Assembly (NCBI GenBank): GCA_029961685.1
Contig: JARWKL010000007.1
Coordinates: 4,484,708-4,548,707, forward strand
DNA from: Aristolochia californica
Taxonomy: Eukaryota > Streptophyta > Magnoliopsida > Piperales > Aristolochiaceae
Reading direction: 5' to 3'
Length of the DNA: 64,000 nucleotides
Each line of letters opens with the position of its first letter. Position 1 is the first letter of the stretch. This document shows positions 9,571 to 21,300 of the stretch, piece by piece. Both the position numbers and the translations under genes were made by a program. The notes under the pieces were generated by a model that saw nothing but the letters and a program-made list of their open reading frames with translations, did not search any database and was not told the DNA's origin.

Positions 9571-11578
9571 GCCTTCCAATAGGAGTCAAATAGAAACATT
9601 CATGTTGTCCAATGGGATGACGATGTTTGCATAAGTTGGATATCCATCCTTTGTACAATACAAATGTGCTCAATAAACACTTCATGGGATTTGGCACGCT
9701 CCTTGATGGCCAAGTACTTAATGTTGATATGCTTACTTCAACTTCCAATTTTATTATTCTTAGCCATGAACATAACATCAGAATTATTGTAATAAATCCT
9801 CAATGGCTTAGAGATTGAGCCAACAACTTGAAGCCCAAAGATGAAATTCTTCAGCCATATACTATGTGATGTAGCCTCAAAACATTCATCAAACTTGGCT
9901 TTCGTGGTAGAAGTAGCAATTAGTGATTGCTTTATAGTTTTCTATGTACAACTCCACCTAACATGACTATGTATTCCAATGTTGACTTAAGAGTCGATAC
10001 ACTCAACAAAATCTGAGTTTGAATATTTAACTATCTCTAAGTTGTCTGATTGTCTATAAGTAAACATGAAGTTTTTGGTTCCTCGAGGATATCACATGAC
10101 CTTTGCAGTTTTTAAGTGATCCATACTAAGGTTATTCTGATATCTGCCCAAAACTCCTAATGTAAATGCAATATTTGGTTTGGTACAGACCTAGACATAC
10201 ATTAGTTTTCCAAAAGGAATGTCTTTCATTTGTTCCTATTTTAGGTCATTATGAGTACATTTGTTTAAACTAAATCGATCACCTTTAACAACGAATGATA
10301 CACTAGGTGAATAGATTAACAACCTGAATCTCTCATGTACTTTACTATTATAGGCTTCCTAAGACAATCCCAAGATAACTTGTGAGTTATCTCTATGGAT
10401 TTTGACGCTAACGACATAAGATGTCTTGTTCGTATATTTCATATCAAAGTTATGAGAGCACTTCTTGCAGCAAACTATATCATTGGTTTTAAGAAAAATT
10501 TCATCCACATATAAAATCAAAAAGATGATTTTACTCTCACTAACATTGTGGTATATAAATAGATCTATAATGCTCTCAATGAAATCGAATGAAAAAATAA
10601 CATTATAAAATTTCAAATAGCAATGACTGGAGGCTTGATAAAAACCCATAAATGGATTTCTTAAGCTTGTAAACCAAAGTGACCACCATCACAAAAGGTA
10701 AATCCTTTAGGTTGTTTCATGTAAATCTCTTCTTCTAAGTCTTTATTGAGGAATATCGTTTTCACATTTATTTGATGTAAATCTAAATAAAAGTGGGCAA
10801 CTAATGTCATGATGATATGCAAGGAATCTTTCTTTAAAACAAGAGAGAGTCTCTTGATAACCAATTCCTTCCTTTTGTCAAAATCCTTAAAAAAAGTCAG
10901 GTCTTGTATTACTCAATGATGCATAATGAGTCTTTCTTGGTCTTATCAACTTATTTACAATCTATATATTTTGTCTCATTAGATAACTCAAAAAGGTCCT
11001 GGACGTGATTGTTTGCTATAGAATTCATCTCATTCTTTATAGCATCATACCACAAATGAGATTTACTGTTAGTCACAACTTGTGAAAATGTTTCAGGGTC
11101 ATTTTCAATGTTAATATCATAGTCAAATTCCTGAAGGTACATCACATAATCACTAGAAATGGTTGGTTTTCATATTCTAGTTGATCTTCTTGATGTTGTT
11201 TCATCAAGTTCTTGTGGAGGCTAGTTTACAATGGGAGCAACCTCTTTTAAAGGTTGTTGTTCAACAAGATCGGCTAAAACATCATCATAAACATATGGAA
11301 CATCAAGAACAGGTTCTTCAACATCTACTTGATTGGGCATAATACTATCACATAACTATGTCATGCTTGTGTAGTGTAGGCCACATACCTGGCATGCGTA
11401 GTGCCTCCTATAGTTCGCGCCTGCACCCATCCATTTGTTGTCCATGAAAATGTTGTCCAAGATATTTTGGCAAAATAATTTTACAAAGCACAAAAAAAAA
11501 AAATCTACACAAGTTCGTAAGCAAATTACTCTGTAACGAACAAAAATGTAGGAAAAAAATAACCTTGCTCTAATACCA
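9571..11578 (-). mobile_element. Decayed Copia retrotransposon interior
   Basis: Minus-strand reading gives, in Copia order, an LWYDAIKNEMNSIANN block with KYIDCK (11145-10951), then QINVKTIFLNKDLEEEIYMK (about 10790-10700), then LILYVDEIF, the YVDD reverse-transcriptase motif altered to YVDE (about 10530-10490). RNase H tail similarity follows down to about 9600. Frameshifts and stops are frequent, and gag, protease and most of integrase are missing. The element ends on its 5' side at a tRNA-Met primer-binding site at 11567-11578. It is cut at its 3' side by the inverted-repeat junction at 9570, so no 3' LTR remains. Confidence 0.7.
11567..11578 (-). other. Copia primer-binding site (tRNA-Met)
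   Basis: GCTCTAATACCA is the complement of TGGTATTAGAGC, one base off the standard plant primer-binding site TGGTATCAGAGC. It fixes the element's orientation and the inner edge of its 5' LTR. Confidence 0.75.
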
Positions 11579-12000
11579 CAATGTAATCCTAAATGAATAT
11601 GATGATTACAAATAAGCATGAATCAAACACAACAGGATGGGTACTTTCCTTAGCAACGCATCCTTCCCAAAAATTTCCATAAAATCTTCAATTCATTATG
11701 ATCATAGTGTCACTTGGTATGGCACTAACAATTGGTCGATAGAGAACATGGACTTTGTAAGAGATAACTCTAGTAAAATTAGTTACTTCCTCCTATTAAG
11801 GAAGTAACTTATAGGTAATTAATTATCAGAACCACCTCTTCCATGAATTGAGGATATGGAAGAGGACCATATCAAATTTTAGTTAATCAAATATTAAATA
11901 AAGATAATATATTATTATTTTTTTCTTAGAAAAGTCTACTCATCCATACATTTGAAATCATAATTCTAAAAATAAAAGACACATTTAATATTAGGAAGCA
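11579..12000 (-). repeat. Probable 5' LTR of the decayed Copia
   Basis: Sequence adjoining the primer-binding site; a TG dinucleotide at 11582 may be the inner LTR end. The outer border is not defined because no second LTR survives. Nothing else is recognised in the stretch up to the gene ending at 12246. Confidence 0.4.
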
Positions 12001-12245
12001 TTCTAGAAAGGATAGTTTTTTAATATGAACTCAGTCACAAATATCACTAACTTTCTTATAAGATATTCAGTTTTAATCCTTGCACTAAACTGGCCATTTT
12101 CATTTCTAGCCTATGTATTTCAAAAGAGAATAAATGGAAAAGCTGCAAAAAAAGGCAAGGCGGTGAAGAAGAATAAATGCTTAGGAAAAGGCCTGCTGCA
12201 ACTCTTATCCGTCTTCCAGAAATCGAAGACTCTCTAGCACCGATT

Positions 12246-12956
12246 TCAGTCAAATTCAATCAAAAGTAACTGCTGTTTATCTACCTCACGTTTCCTTTCT
12301 CTGGAAGCAATGCCTCCTGAGGGATATGTTTCGTGAGACTCTCTGACTTGTTGCGATAAAATTAATGCAAGACAACCTAATTCCTCCACTGTAGGCCTCA
12401 TGTCACCATTCCATTGGACTTCCTCCTTTTCTTCTTTCTTCTCTTTCTGACTTGCAGTGATATTGTGGTCCAAAGGAGGCAAAGGAGGCAGGCAATCTTT
12501 AGGTGACAGTACATAAGAATCCTGTGAAGGAAACCTAGCAGGGAGACAAATTTATGGAAATCGTGAAATGGGTTTGCTTGTGTTCTTTGAGAAAAAGCTT
12601 GGTCTTTGCAACTAAATGGGATGGAACTGACTTTTCCACTTTTCATACATCAATTATTTTAGAAGGTCAAAATTGAAAACCCGAGCGATATATTTGAATA
12701 TCATATAATCGATTCTATTATGATACTTCTCCACATTTTCCCTCATAGAAAAATGAGATACAGGATACGTAAATGCAAGAAGGTACATACTACATTGTAT
12801 AAACAAATGGATTAAATAAATTTGTGTTTTGTTCACAGGAGCTCCTCCGAACAAAAAGCGACACAAAGGCTCGTCAGAAAACAATAAATCAAGCATTTGG
12901 TGAGAGTGGTGTGAACCCAGGTACAAGCCGTCGTGGTCTACAATGATGTCGACCAA
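12246..12956 (-). CDS. Unknown 131-residue protein, two exons
   Basis: Exon 1 is 12956-12837 (40 codons, from MVDIIVDHDG to FLFGGAP) and ends at a GTGAAC donor. Exon 2 is 12521-12246 (91 codons plus stop), beginning DSYVLSPKDC after the acceptor TTCACAG. Both exons are in phase 0, which supports the join. Exon 2 has a Lys/Glu-rich segment (KEKKEEKEEV), then RPTVEELGCLALILSQQV, which may form an amphipathic helix, and a charged tail. I do not recognise the family, and no signal peptide or membrane segment is evident. It lies head to head with the metallophosphoesterase gene, so the two may share a promoter. An upstream exon cannot be excluded. Confidence 0.45.
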
Positions 12957-13268
12957 AGCGTCGCGTTTTCTTTAATTCATCTGACGAGAGTCACATTTGC
13001 TGATTGAAGGAAGCAACGAAACGTGAGAAACGATTTTGAGTAGCTGAGAAAGATGAAAAAAATAAAATATCGACCGGGACGGAAAACTTGAATTTTGGAA
13101 AACATAAATGCAAAGGTGAAAGCGTGAAGGAATTTGTGTCATGCAAGCCATCCATTCTTTCTGGGTTCAGGAGAATATACCGTTTTCTGTTCCTTCTCTA
13201 CATAGATGCCAGTCTTTTAAAACTACCACAGGCACCTATTTCGTCTCCATTCGTCAGCCCACCTTCAG
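12957..13268 (+). promoter_or_regulatory. Compact divergent promoter and 5' UTR exon of the metallophosphoesterase gene
   Basis: About 100-150 bases separate the minus-strand start at 12956 from a probable plus-strand leader exon. That exon ends at CACCTTCAG with donor GTAATTC at 13269, followed by a T-rich intron. The arrangement suggests a bidirectional promoter. Transcript starts cannot be fixed from sequence. Confidence 0.4.
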
Positions 13269-15395
13269 GTAATTCTTTCTCTTTCTCTTTGTAATCTCAA
13301 AATTTTTTTTTTTAATTCTGTTCATACTTTGTAAGGGGAGCGAGCTTCTGGGTATCTTTTGGAATTCAAAATGTTCGTGGGGAGGGGCATAAGTTTTTAT
13401 TTTCCGGTGGTTATCTGGCTCAACACTTGTTTCGCGCGTTAAAGGGGTTTTCGTATTATTTATTTTTTCACCTGTTAAAAGGTTCATTTGCTGTTTCATT
13501 TGTTGGATTGAGTGCTTTAATACGATCATTTATTACGATTCTTTCATGGGTCACTCTTGATTACATTTTCTGTTGTGGAGGATGTTCCCTGGCGTGTCAG
13601 TAGGACCATAGGAATTTAATTGTTTGTTTGAGAGAAGATAACTCTGAAATCCTGAACAAAGAAAAAATTATGTGTCCTGTGCATAGATTTGCTAGTTTGA
13701 TCTTTACTCCATGAAGGAGGATGCTTCCTTGGGTTGTATGACGATGCTTTATTTTGCCAAAGAATACAATATTAGTTGGGGTTAATGGCAATGCTTCTGG
13801 ACAGTAATTGTAATTACTTAACTGGTTCTCAGGCGGAAGGATATATCAGAAACTAAAAAATAGGGGAAAGTTTATTCTTTAACCCTTTTATTTTATTGTT
13901 AAATGCATGTGATCAAGTTAATATAGGCTTTGTCGTCTTCATAACATTGGAAAAGCTGAAGCTTTACCAAGGAGAAGATGCAAGCAACTTTAAATGACAA
14001 GACTCTTATAAATGAGTATCTGATGATTTCACCAAAACTGTTATGTTTTACTAGACCTTTTTACTTATGTTCGTTTTCTTTTTATATGTATTTAAAGTAT
14101 GTTTTACTACTGAACAACCTCGGTCCTTGAAGTGAACCACAAAAGCTTCTTTACTTACAGAGTGACCTAAACTAAAAACAGAAGCCATTCCTGTGAATTC
14201 TGGCTCAACCAACTTTCTTTAGGTTGCCATGCAGAAAACATTAGATTTGTTTTTAGGGATAACATATTTTAATCGGTTAGAATGGTGTATCATGAGCAGC
14301 AAACTTGTAACTTGTGCTCTAACTTTTTTTTTTATGAATTGTTGGGCTCTAACTTCGTTAACCACTATGAGGGTTGCCACACGTTGCTGAATCTTAGAAG
14401 GATGCATTCATCAATTAACAAATGGAAACTAGCACACAAGGCCTGTTGAAATTGTCTTGGTTTGCAGTTGATTGGACAACCAATTACTGTTATTAAATTA
14501 AATGGGAAAAAGAAGGATAAGATCATGGTCCAGTGTCAAATTGGAGTGACACCATAACCTTTGTCTTTTTCGAGTAAATATACGACTATAGTTGATGCTT
14601 AAAACAAAATAGTCGGAAGTAGCTTGCTCATGCATATTCCAAAAATTGGAAGACATACAAGTGTTAGAATTAGACTAATATAGTAACCAAGTATCCCCAA
14701 CTTTCTATTTCCTGTACACATTCCTCTTCATTCAACATTGTTTATAGTTCTGTGATTCCTTATTGGATCAAATCCTACCGGGTACTGTTATATCTTCTGA
14801 AATGTTTTCTCAATGGTGAGAGAACAAGAAAGCTAAAAATTGGTTATTACCCACAAGCTATGGGTTCTTAATGTGAAGTCTTGGCTTCAAGTGCCACAAG
14901 TGTCAGAAGCTTATTGCGATTGCATCTGTAAACCAATTTAAACAAGGAAAAAACAGAGACCAGAAAACACAAACTCTAAGCAATTTTGTGGTTCTAAATA
15001 TTTGGAAGCACAATGTTGGTGATCTCTTCTACAGCCAGTGCCAAGTTGTACACTTTTTCCATTTTGGGTAAGTAACTTCTATCAAAAGAATAAGCAGACT
15101 ATATATCTATCAACATGATAAGTATTATCCTTTTCCTTTGCTTTTCTTTCTTTTTCTTTTTCTTTTTCTTTTTTTTTTTCTTCCTTGCGAATCACCTGCA
15201 GTTTTCCTGCTGAGAATCACTGTTAAATACTGCAGATTGCCTCTCTGCACTCGAATTCGAGCTTGGAAATTACTGCCTGTGTTAGATGTGCTGCAGCTAT
15301 CCCAAGCAAAGGAAGTGTCATCAACTGCTGGGTTATAATTGAAGAAAATAGGATCGGATAAACAATCTATTGGTCCATTGTTGGATAACTTCAAA
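13269..15395 (+). other. 5' leader intron and leader of the metallophosphoesterase gene
   Basis: No coding exon is recognised. Several CTGCAG-type acceptors lie between 15190 and 15300, just ahead of the coding start, so this is probably a 2-kb intron in the 5' UTR. A pyrimidine-rich microsatellite, mainly (CTTTTT)n, lies at about 15130-15183. Confidence 0.45.
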
Positions 15396-18300
15396 ATGGA
15401 GAGTGTACGGACTATTTTGACCCATAAATATCCATATCCACATGAACATTCACGGCATGCCATGACTGCAGTAATTTTGGCCTGTCTGTTCTTCATCTCT
15501 TCTGACAACATGCACACCCTTATTATGAAACTGGACAACAATATCAAGTGGTGGTCTATGTATGCCTGCTTATTTGGATTCTTCTATTTCTTTTCTTCCC
15601 CTTTCATACGGAAGACTATCAAACCAAGCTATTCAAATTTTAGTCGCTGGTATGTAGTTCTTCTGCTCCTCTTTATATTCCTCACTCCCACTGTGCATAT
15701 AAAATCTTCCTGTTTGATTCTGAGGCACTGGTCGATTTGGTGTGATCCACTAGATAAGCTGGTTGGATCACCAATGGCATATGCTGTGTTTGGAGTTGCA
15801 TGAGAAGCTATTAGTTTTGCTGTGCCTAATTTTTTTATTAGCTCAACTTTTCAACAGAAATCATGTCTGAAATGGTTCTTTTTGTCTTTATTCTACAGGT
15901 ATGTTGCATGGATTGTGATAGCTGCTGTATACCATCTTCCTAGTTTTCTGTCAATGGGAGTGGATATGAAGATGAATCTCTCTTTATTTTTAACTATATA
16001 TTTCTCTTCAGTACTTTTTCTTCTTGTTTTTCATATCATATTTCTTGGCCTCTGGTATGTTGGGCTGGTAGCTCGTGTAGCTGGCAAACGGCCAGAAGTC
16101 CTTACCATTCTTCAAAATTGTGCTGTAAGATGTTCTTCCTGTCTGCCTTATAATTTGCTCTCCTTTTTTAAGCTTTCTGTGACATCCTTAACTCTTTTTC
16201 CTTTTTCTTGGAAATGTAGGTTTTAAGTATGGCTTGTTGTGTATTTTACAGCCACTGTGGTAACCGCGCTATTTTAAGAGAGAAACCACTTGATCGAAGA
16301 AATTCAGCAAGATTTTCATTCTCTTTCTCCTTTTGGAAGAAGGAAGAAACACATACATGGCTGTCAAAGCTTTTGCATATAAATGAGTGGAAAGATCAAG
16401 TTTGCTCATCTTGGTTTGCCCCAGTGGGATCTGCCAGTGACTACCCACTTTTATCAAAATGGGTCATCTATGGAGAGGTATGTCTGTGATCTCAGTACAG
16501 AAAGTCTAACACTCAAGTTGGCTTTTTGTCTCACTTTGTCAATTCTTTACTTTTTCTGTTGGATCACTTGGTCTCTCTTGTTTTGATCAGTTTTCTTCCA
16601 GTTAGTTTGCAGTGGATCGTGTTCAGGTCCCTCAGATGAAATCTCTCCTATATATTCCTTGTGGGCAACTTTCATTGGTCTCTACATGGCTAACTATGTG
16701 GTAGAGCGATCCACAGGGTATGCATAAACTTCTAGGTATCTATGGATTGAAACGTATATTGAACCATCATCATCAGACCATGTCACAACCATGTTGGTAC
16801 CAGCATTAAAGAATATATGGATGTAGATTTCCTTTCCAGACTCATCTTACTTTTGGTTTATAAATACAATGTTTATTTCTCATGCACAGATGGGCTCTAA
16901 CCCACCCTCTCTCTGTATCGGAATATGAAAAGTTAAAGGAACATATGAAGCCTGATTTCTTGGACATGGTTCCATGGTATTCGGGGTATGTGTTAGAGTC
17001 AATCACCTTTAACATTCTGATGAAGAAATATTATTTCAGAAAGGAAAAGTTTTCATGCAATTGGTTCCTGCATGTTACAGGACATCAGCTGATTTGTTTA
17101 AAACGGTGTTTGATCTTTTAGTCTCTGTAACTCTATTTCTTGGTCGATTTGATATGCGCATGATGCAGGTATTTACCATCTACTTCATTTTCCATTTGTG
17201 GGCCATCAAAGCTGGGTTTTTTCACTGTTTCCATCATGAAGAATAAACCTTATTTCAGCTTCATTGAGATTAATTTTTTGCTATAGTCGTTGAGAATTTC
17301 TTTTCTTGATTTATTTGATAAAGAAAGAAAAGCTCATACTTCTGTTTTTTCTTTTCATTCCTTTCTTTATTTAACACTTTTTAATCCAGTTATACTTGCA
17401 ACTTTTTATTTAAAGAAAAGTTGGAGCTGACTTTTTGGGGCTTGATACTTCCTTTGCTTCCTTCTTTGTTTCCTGCAACTAGGCAGCCATGACTAAGGTC
17501 AAAGATGAAGCTCAAAGAGGTGATCTTTTGTTTGACCACTTAAGTGATAAAGAAGATCTGTGGTTTGATTTCATGGCCGACACTGGAGACGGTGGAAACT
17601 CTTCCTATTCTGTGGCTCGCTTACTTGCTCAACCTTCTCTTCAGCTCAAAGTTGGTGATTTGCCTTGTTCTTTGCCTCGTGGCGACTTACTTCTTATTGG
17701 AGGGGATCTTGCGTAAGATAGATTTTCTGATATATCTTTTAAATACTAACTATAAAATAACTAAATGTTTAACACATGATAGTTTGTAGATTACAGGTGA
17801 AACTGTTATGGTCTCTCATATCCTTTTTGGTTATTTTCAATTCAAATGGGTGAATCTCGGTTTGATTATTCCTGGGCTAATTTATAAATGCACAGACGTT
17901 GTCCATATGCTATAGCCTTTTCAACCTGTTTAAAATGGGTATATTTTTCCTGTGAATTTCTCGTGAGGAAAGTCGTAAGGAGCCTGCTCCAGTAGTGCAT
18001 ATCATGAGACTTATTTTTTTAGATATCATAAAATGTAAAACAAGTCTTTTATCTGCAAAGCTTAAAAAATATTGATTGTATTTTGTAAGAAAGGGGACCC
18101 AAGTTTTGACTGTATAGATAATTAGACAGAAGAAGGATAATGTGGAGGAATGAAATTTAGATTGAAAAATAATTAGATATGTCTAAGGTATGAAGTGCTC
18201 TGATTGTTTATATGTTCTCTTCTACACAAACTAAAATATTCAATAATTTGTGCAGATACCCTAATCCTTCAACATTTACCTATGAGAAACGTCTTTTTGG

Positions 18301-21300
18301 CCCTTTTCAACATGCCCTTCAACCTCCACCTTGGTATAAACTTGAGCATATTGCAGTAAACAAGCCTGAGATTCCTAATGCACTGCCACATTTGAAACAT
18401 TACGATGGGCCTCAGTGCTTTGTTATTCCAGGCAACCATGGTTAGTGCTATCCTTGTCTCATATTATCAAGAAGGCAGTGTAGCAATTTTATATCGGTTC
18501 CTATAAGGAAAAGAAAAAGCTAATTTTACCAAAACATCCTCTGAAATGCTGATCTGTTTTGGGCAGATTGGTTCGATGGATTAAACACTTTCATGAGGTA
18601 CATATGCCACAAAAGTTGGTTAGGTGGGTGGCTTCTGCCCCAGAAGAAGAGCTACTTTGCTCTGCAACTTCCAAAAAGATGGTGGGTTTTTGGTCTTGAT
18701 CAAGCTCTTCATGGTGATATTGATGAGTACCAATTCAAATTCTTTGCAGAATTGATAAGAAAGAAGGTATTGTCATAACACTTTTTGCCAAGACCTCATT
18801 CTGCTGTTTGTTTACAAGTATAATTTACTTTTTGTTAGGATCTCAGATGAAAATAGTGAAATAATTGAAGAAGAGATGGCTACGAAGGAGAGAGTGAAAA
18901 GGAAGAAGAAGATAGAGAGAGGAGAAAGACTGTGTTGAGGAGCAGTCATGTTAGGGTGTCAGTTTAACCCCTAACTCTCTTTATTCACTAACTTATAAGT
19001 GATTTACATTATAAAATGTCTAAAAGGCCCCTACTACATCTTAATCAAGTACATCCCGGCAAAAGAATTTGACTTTTACTTGCCATTTCAACTGATGGCA
19101 ACCACCACCCTCTTTAATTCAAGCAAAGGAACTACAATGACAACTTTTAACTTCCTCAAAAAAAATAAAAATTCATCTTAATCAATTACAGTCATAAAAC
19201 AACACCAGAAAAAAGGATAAAATTACATCAACGAACATGTCTAAGTAGTCACTTTCTAATGATTTCAGTACACAACACACCACAGTAAGTTACCAAAACA
19301 CCCTTGAACTTTAATGCTCCCCCTTAAGCTGGAGAGCATATATCCACCAATCCCAGCATGGAACAAAATTCAACAAATAAACCTTTCCAAGGGCCTTGGT
19401 AAACAAGCCTCCAACTTGGTCGATTGTCCTTATATATGGGGTGGTCACTTTACCTCTTAACATAGCATCTTGAATAAAATGGCAATCCACTTTTATGTGT
19501 TTAGTCTGCTCATGGAATATTAATTTCTAGCAATACCTCTGTTTTTATCGCATTTCAGTTCCATGGGACCACTTCCTCCTAGACCAAATTATTCTGAAAC
19601 GGATTTTACCCGCATGAGTTCACTTATAGTGTGTGCCATTGCTCGATATTTAGCTTCTGCACTTGAATGAGCAGTTACAGTTTTTTCTTTTGCTTTTTTA
19701 GCTAATAAGATTACCCCTGTGAAGTTGGGTCCAAGGTCTATCCCAAAATGACTAGTCAACTTAGGAAACCTCTTTTCCAACTAATAAACTCAAAATCTTT
19801 GTACTCACTAATACATGTGGGACTATTCCTTAACACTCTTCCTAATGTGTAGACCCTCTTTTGTGGTTCTACAAGTAGATAATTTAGATGTAGACCCTCT
19901 TTTGTGGCTCTACAAGTAGATAATTTAGGTGTAGGCCCTTTTTTGTGGTTTTATAAGTGGATAATTTTAGGTGTAAGCCCTCTTTTGTGATTTTACAAGT
20001 AGATAATTTTAGGTGTAGGCCCTCTTTTGTAGCTCTATAAATAGATAGTTTAGGTGTAGGCCTACATATGAGTACCTGCTCTAATACCATGTGAAGTTGG
20101 GTCCAAGGCCTATCCCAAAATGACTAGTTAACTTAGGAAACCTTTTTCCCAACTAATAAACTCAAGATCTTTGTACTCACTAATCCATGTGAGACTATTT
20201 CTTAACAACCCCCAATAAACACAAAATAACCTGTAGTTGATTTTCTGTCTAACTTCGATCCAACATAGTCAGCATAAGAAAAACCAACAATGGTTGAGTG
20301 CCCATGAGGTTCATATTGCAATTTTTTTCCAGGAGCTCCATTTAAGTACCACAAAACTCTCTATACTACCTCAAGATGTACTTTTCTAGGAGTTTCTATA
20401 AACTAACTCACAAACTCTAACTACAAATGATATATTTGGTTCAGTAACGGCAACCTAAATTAATTATCCAACCAATCTTCAATATATTGTTGTATCACCG
20501 AGTAATGGACTACCATCATCATGCAAGTTAAAGTGCAGCTCCACAGGTGTATCTGTAGGTCTTGCGCCCCACAATCCATGTTCGCTTGACATATCCACAC
20601 ATTTTTCTCTGATACAAAGTCATTCCCTTTTTAGCTTTTGGCCACTTCTATTCTCAAAAAATATTTCAGTTTACCAAAATCCTTGGTTTGAAATGCTGCT
20701 TGAAACGGTTCTTGACATCCTAAATACCTTCAACCCCATTCCTAGTAAACACAACATCATCAACATACACCACTAACACAATAATACCAGTCTACTGACG
20801 TAAGATAAATAGAGAATGATCACAATGGCTTATGATAATCCAAATGACATAAGCAACTTACAAAATTTCTCAAACCATCCTCATGGATTTTGTTTTATAC
20901 CATATATAGCTTTATGGAGCTTGCACACTTTACTGGTTTCCCCTTGAGCATTATAGCTAGGTGGTTACTCCATATACACCTCTTCATGCAAATTTCCATA
21001 TAAAACCATTTTTAATATCATGCTGGTACAAGGACCAGCCCTTATTGACTGCAATTAATATTAAAATCCGAAAAAATACTAAGCCGAGCAACCGGAGAAA
21101 AAGTGTCAAAACGCCCTTACCAACAAATCTGGCTTTACTTCATTGTAATTGGAACTTCGTTCCTAGATCAGCCAATTCTTTGGCTAATAAATTGGCAAAA
21201 TTCGGAACCTCCCAGCAATCTCTCATTGTTTGGGAAGGCTTCCCCTTTTTTAATCTGCTCGTTTGAGCTCTCATAATAAAATTCAGCATCATTTCAAAAA

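Noticed and set aside
15125..15547. Minus-strand 140-codon open frame
   Set aside because: Antisense to the first metallophosphoesterase exon and to a pyrimidine microsatellite.
19846..20060. CRISPR-like regular repeats
   Set aside because: Units are tandem and without unique spacers, inside a TRIM in a plant genome.
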